From NCBI GenBank assembly GCA_946628495.1, contig CAMOWQ010000003.1, positions 1 through 51,598 of the forward strand: a stretch of 51,598 nucleotides of DNA, given 5' to 3'. The notes under the pieces are model-generated. The model was not told where the DNA came from. It made no database searches and saw only the letters and a list, made by a program, of their open reading frames with translations. Shown one piece after another: positions 48,317 through 51,598 of the stretch. Each line of letters starts with the position of its first letter. Position 1 is the first letter of the stretch. The DNA is from an uncultured Treponema sp. (GTDB taxonomy: Bacteria; Spirochaetota; Spirochaetia; Treponematales; Treponemataceae). The position numbers and the translations under genes were made by a program.

Positions 48317-49885
48317 TTATTTTTCATCCGGCAGCAATATTGTATTAAGCCGGATGCCTTTTAGATTAACCAGCGACATTACGTAATCGCGTGAATATTT
48401 TCCGCTTCCGCGTGGTGTCGGATGAGGTTCTGCATCTCCAATAAGAATTATTTGTTTTACGGCATCAGGCCGCCATTTATAGTATGCCGCAGATGCATAA
48501 ATTGCTTCGTAAACAGCTTCAGGAATATCTCCGCCTTCTGTTCCGTATATTCTTATAGAATTAAGATTGTTATTAAAAACTTCAAGGTTTCTTGTAAATG
48601 CAAAAAATCTTACAGGAAGTCCGTTGTATTTAAAGCTGTCTCCGTAATCTCTGTAAAAAAGCAATCCTACTTGAATTGTATTGAATTCACCTAAGATTTT
48701 TTCAATCTGGACTTTTAAATCCTTTTTAAGACGTTCAAGGTCATCTTTCATACTTCCTGTTGCATCAATTGCAAGTACTAAATCAAGATCGTCTTTTGGA
48801 CTGATTTTTGAAATAATATCCATGATATCTTCGACAATTGTTTCTGGTCCGCGTGAATAATTTAATTCAGATGAAATTTCCTTAAGTTTATCATGCGCTA
48901 TAGGATTATATCTGTCTGTAAGAATTGGTTCTTCTTCATATTCTTCGGGGTCTTCCTCTTTTTTTTCTTCTTCTGGCAGAGGAATTTCTTCCGGTTCCGG
49001 TTCAGGAGTTTGTTCGGGCTCTTCTTTTTCTGGTTCTTGGACAGGTTCCGCAGGAGGAATTATTTCTTCATGTTCTTCAAAAACTTCAGGTTCATCAAGA
49101 TTGTCTGGAATTTGAATAGGTGGCTTTTTTTCTTGAGGAACTGGTTTAGGTTCTTCCTTCTTTTTTTGAGGTTTAGGAGTTTCTTTCTGTTTTTTTGAAG
49201 CAGGCGTTTTCTGTTTAGGTTTAACACGTCGTTCCAAATCAAACATAAAAGGACTGTCCATAAATGCACCCGTATAATCTGCATAAGGTTTTTCGAAACT
49301 GCGGATGTTAATAAAAGTTCCTTTGCCTATTTCAATTTCTCCATGACGCGACCATTCATAACCATAAACAAGCGTTTGTGGAATATAAATATGAAAGGCT
49401 TCTCCGAATTTTTCATCTGGTTCTGCAGTAGAATCTAAAAGACTGTATTTTGCACCTTCCGAAACAAGCGGCTGACCATTTAAATAGCGTATTTCATCAC
49501 CATTAATAGGATTGTATTCTTTTGCTCGATATGCATAGTTGTCTGATTTTCCTGCAGGGTCTTTTGTTGTTTCTGTAAGAAGAATTGATTCAATTCCGGG
49601 ACGTTTTTTTATAAAAAGATGATAGCCTCCGCCATTTTCTGCTTTTTCTGGTACAAGACGCACGTCCAAAGCTTTTATGCGGAGCTTCTGCTGTTCTGGT
49701 GTATATAATACGGTTTGCCCGTTCTGCTGCTGATTTAGTTTTGCACTTTGATTTGACTGGTTTTGTGCCGTTTGTGCCTGTAACTGCTGGCCGTCAGAAT
49801 TATTTTCCTTTTCCTGTGCTGTAAGTGGAAAAAAACAGAGAATCAGGAAAACAAAAAAAACGGCATTTATTATAAATCTTCTCAT
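48317..49885 (-). CDS. Secreted VWA-domain protein with a Pro/Glu/Lys-rich linker
   Basis: A 522-aa periplasmic protein with a signal peptide (cleavage after PLTAQ). A Q/N-rich stretch (~25-55) precedes a beta-rich domain (~60-215, with GGGYHLFIKKRPG). Then comes a long linker (~220-320) of alternating K/P and E/P blocks. The C-terminal VWA domain (~345-520) carries the metal site: DATGSM (~374-379), a threonine later (FTRNLEVF) and GDAEPHPTP. The DxTxS form differs slightly from the usual DxSxS. It probably binds a partner or cell-wall component. No Shine-Dalgarno sequence is present; GATAAT is 6 nt before the ATG. Confidence 0.8.
   Translation of the reverse strand: MRRFIINAVFFVFLILCFFPLTAQEKENNSDGQQLQAQTAQNQSNQSAKLNQQQNGQTVLYTPEQQKLRIKALDVRLVPEKAENGGGYHLFIKKRPGIESILLTETTKDPAGKSDNYAYRAKEYNPINGDEIRYLNGQPLVSEGAKYSLLDSTAEPDEKFGEAFHIYIPQTLVYGYEWSRHGEIEIGKGTFINIRSFEKPYADYTGAFMDSPFMFDLERRVKPKQKTPASKKQKETPKPQKKKEEPKPVPQEKKPPIQIPDNLDEPEVFEEHEEIIPPAEPVQEPEKEEPEQTPEPEPEEIPLPEEEKKEEDPEEYEEEPILTDRYNPIAHDKLKEISSELNYSRGPETIVEDIMDIISKISPKDDLDLVLAIDATGSMKDDLERLKKDLKVQIEKILGEFNTIQVGLLFYRDYGDSFKYNGLPVRFFAFTRNLEVFNNNLNSIRIYGTEGGDIPEAVYEAIYASAAYYKWRPDAVKQIILIGDAEPHPTPRGSGKYSRDYVMSLVNLKGIRLNTILLPDEK
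48325..48364 (+). terminator. Terminator-like hairpin inside the 3' end of the VWA gene
   Basis: CATCCGGC (48325-48332) and GCCGGATG (48349-48356) form an 8-bp GC-rich stem followed by CCTTTTAG. It probably ends the plus-strand TPR lipoprotein transcript while overlapping coding sequence on the other strand. Confidence 0.55.
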
Positions 49886-49891
49886 GTCGAA

Positions 49892-49897
49892 ATTATC
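49892..49897 (-). promoter_or_regulatory. Possible -10 box of the VWA gene
   Basis: On the minus strand GATAAT is followed by TTCGAC and the ATG. No Shine-Dalgarno sequence fits and no -35 is evident. Consistent with a leaderless transcript but weak on its own. Confidence 0.35.
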
Positions 49898-49942
49898 GGA
49901 AAGAAGGACTTATTTATTTAATTATATTTATATTGAGGAAAA

Positions 49943-51124
49943 TCAGGCCTGTGCATTAAGCATTGTTGCAATTGAACCGCCGCTTACAAAGGTTGCAACG
50001 GAACTTCCCATTGATGACAGAATGAATACTAAAAGAACGCGGAGAATTCTGTTTTTGTAAAATCCTTTAAAAGAAATATCATCTAATAAGGTTTCCATAT
50101 CCTGTACGCGTGGTTTGCACAAAATTGCCTGAAGTATTGCTGTTACGAATCCGCAGCCGATGAACGGGCATAGCGAAGTAATAGGGGCACTTATGAATGC
50201 CGCAAGAATTACTAAAGGATGTCCCGCTGCAAGTAAAGTAAGAAGGGCAGCGCTTGTTCCGTTCCATAAAATCCAGTTAAGAATCATTTTAGAACCGAGC
50301 TGGCTTCCTCCGTAAATAAAACCTGCTGCTATAAGGACAACGATGATTGCCGGAATAAGCCAGGCAAAAATTTTTCCTGCAACTGATTTTTTAGGAACTT
50401 CACTAATCTGTTCAAGGTTTCCGTCTGTAGTTCCTGCTGCAAGTTTTTCGAGATTTTCTGCAACGCCCGGAAGATGGCCTGCTCCAAGTACTGCAACGAT
50501 GTTGTTTCCGTTTGAATCCCAGATTTTTTTTGCAAGATATAAGTTTCTTTCATCAATAAGAACTTCTTTAACAACAGGCATGTAATCTGCAATTTCGTTC
50601 ATCATTGAATCCATTTCGTTGGAAGTTTTTAGTTTTTCAATATCTTCTTCGGAAACAGTTTCGTTGCTGAATGCGCTGGAAAGCATTGTTGCAAGCAGTT
50701 TGCATTTTCCCCATAAAGAATTCTTTGCCCAGGCACGTCTTAATGTAACCTGAATTGCTCTGTCTGCCATAACAGCAGGAATATTTAATTCTGCTGCCGT
50801 GTTCATTGCGGCAAGCATTTCGTCACCAGGTTGAACACCGATATTTGCACCCATTCTTCTCTGGAACGATGCAAGAATAAGGTTTGCAAGAAGCAGAAAT
50901 CCTTCGTTTCTCTTAAGAATCTGAATTATATCAAGCTGTTTGTATTTATCTTTGTTTTTGATTGAATCTGCACGTTTTTCATCAAGTTCGATTGCTACAC
51001 AATCAGGTTTAAGTTCCTTTATAGTGTTCGTTACTTCATCAATGCTTTCTCGCGAAACATGAGCTGTTCCGATTAAAGTTATTTTTCTACCGTTTAGTTC
51101 TAATATTTTTTGTGTCTGGCTCAT
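49943..51124 (-). CDS. TraB/PrgY-family membrane protein
   Basis: A 393-aa protein. The N-terminal TraB domain (~1-235) shows the family's metal-associated motifs: LIGTAHVSRESIDEV with the GTAH signature (~17-31), VAIELDEKRADS with the conserved E-x-D, RDERNLYLAKKI-like VLIDERNLYLAKKI (~190) and VAVLGAGHLPGV (~212-224), where the G-H is conserved. Four or so TM helices follow (~250-390). Members of this family are thought to be metal-dependent proteases or to inhibit peptide pheromones; the bacterial role is unclear. It overlaps the TPR gene by 4 nt (ATGA), with GGGGAC upstream, so the two are coupled. Confidence 0.88.
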   Translation of the reverse strand: MSQTQKILELNGRKITLIGTAHVSRESIDEVTNTIKELKPDCVAIELDEKRADSIKNKDKYKQLDIIQILKRNEGFLLLANLILASFQRRMGANIGVQPGDEMLAAMNTAAELNIPAVMADRAIQVTLRRAWAKNSLWGKCKLLATMLSSAFSNETVSEEDIEKLKTSNEMDSMMNEIADYMPVVKEVLIDERNLYLAKKIWDSNGNNIVAVLGAGHLPGVAENLEKLAAGTTDGNLEQISEVPKKSVAGKIFAWLIPAIIVVLIAAGFIYGGSQLGSKMILNWILWNGTSAALLTLLAAGHPLVILAAFISAPITSLCPFIGCGFVTAILQAILCKPRVQDMETLLDDISFKGFYKNRILRVLLVFILSSMGSSVATFVSGGSIATMLNAQA

Positions 51125-51598
51125 AGTTTAAGTCCCCATTCTGCAATTCTATATTCAAAGAACAACGGAGCACGCATTGCAGTTACTTTTGCATAAAAAT
51201 CATTTGCAAGTTCCATGCTTCCGTTTAATTCATAGTATAATCCCATGTAGAATAACAGTTTGCCACGTATTGTGCTATTGGTCTCTTTTGAAATTTTATT
51301 CTTGATGTTTGTTTCTGAAGTTCTTGTATAATTGTCGTGATAAAAACGAACCATTTCGTATTCAAGTGTCGTTTTATCCATTGTTTTCATTGCTTTTTCA
51401 AGGAATTTTTTTGCATTAAAGGCATCTTTCTGTTTTAAATAGGTTGCCGCAATCATAAGTGCGTACGAACTGCTTTGATTGTATGAATATGCCTTTTCGA
51501 AAAATTTACGTGCATTTTCCCAGTGTTCCATGTGCCATTCAAGAATTGCAGTTGATTCGTAAGCGTAAAAATACTGTGGATTTGTTTTTATAACCATG
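51121..51598 (-). CDS. TPR-repeat protein, 5' end outside the window
   Basis: At least 158 residues of tetratricopeptide-type helix pairs: WENARKFFEKAYSYN, DAFNAKKFLEKAMKTM and GSMELANDFYAKVTAM. An ATG is present at 51597, but its sequence (MVIKTNPQYFYAYESTAILEW) already looks like the middle of a repeat, so the gene most likely continues beyond the window. It is followed with a 4-nt overlap by the TraB-family gene, suggesting a shared function. Confidence 0.8.
   Translation of the reverse strand, partial: MVIKTNPQYFYAYESTAILEWHMEHWENARKFFEKAYSYNQSSSYALMIAATYLKQKDAFNAKKFLEKAMKTMDKTTLEYEMVRFYHDNYTRTSETNIKNKISKETNSTIRGKLLFYMGLYYELNGSMELANDFYAKVTAMRAPLFFEYRIAEWGLKL

Overview
The window looks like chromosomal DNA of a Treponema-type spirochaete. 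It is AT-rich, has many small lipoproteins with spirochaete-style lipoboxes, no phage or plasmid genes, and a mixture of Lol/TolC-type envelope genes, HD-GYP signalling, MraY, and a cobalamin-dependent MetH without its reactivation domain. The genus is inferred from protein character only; no rRNA is present.

Layout. (1) 1-5377, metal homeostasis and repeats: a palindromic repeat, a minus-strand lipoprotein with a tiny downstream ORF, a TrmJ-like tRNA methyltransferase, and an ArsR/CadC-type repressor with a His-rich P1B-type ATPase, followed by about 680 bp of gene-free DNA made of operators and structured repeats. (2) 5378-9665: an RND efflux pump with its periplasmic adaptor and no TolC of its own. 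(3) 9751-17095: four tightly coupled genes forming an undescribed-looking sensory unit: 7TM-PAS protein, membrane beta-propeller HD-GYP protein, membrane-anchored BMP-family binding protein and LuxR-type regulator. (4) 17205-26728: a long envelope export operon: lipoprotein, TolC-like protein, LolD/MacB-type ATPase, two FtsX-type permeases, LolA-like protein, beta-barrel protein and a HAD phosphatase that seems to begin at ATT. (5) 26883-33260, minus strand: metH carrying a GC-rich in-frame palindromic insertion, a DUF2147 protein, a ybaK/lipoprotein/NlpC-P60 group, and hsp20 behind a textbook sigma-54 promoter. (6) 33589-38041, plus strand: an MBL-fold hydrolase, tRNA-Arg(CCU, minus strand), a membrane-embedded LuxR regulator and two lipoproteins, one a permuted papain-fold amidase. 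(7) 38063-51598: fhs, an RsuA-family pseudouridine synthase, a D12-class methylase, a PurH homologue that has lost catalytic motifs, mraY, an M20 peptidase, galE, two lipoproteins, a VWA protein, a TraB protein and a partial TPR protein.

Systems worth attention. Two families of short structured elements were found by eye. Family A (three copies, about 120 bp) has outer stems that change on both sides while remaining paired. Family R (four copies) is a hairpin plus Shine-Dalgarno module, each copy between two co-directional genes. Many stand-alone genes lack a Shine-Dalgarno sequence and have a -10 box 6-9 nt before the start codon, suggesting leaderless mRNAs, whereas genes inside operons mostly have strong GGAGG sites. 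The sensory operon at 9751-17095 and the export operon at 17205-26728 are adjacent and may be functionally linked, but nothing in the sequence proves this.
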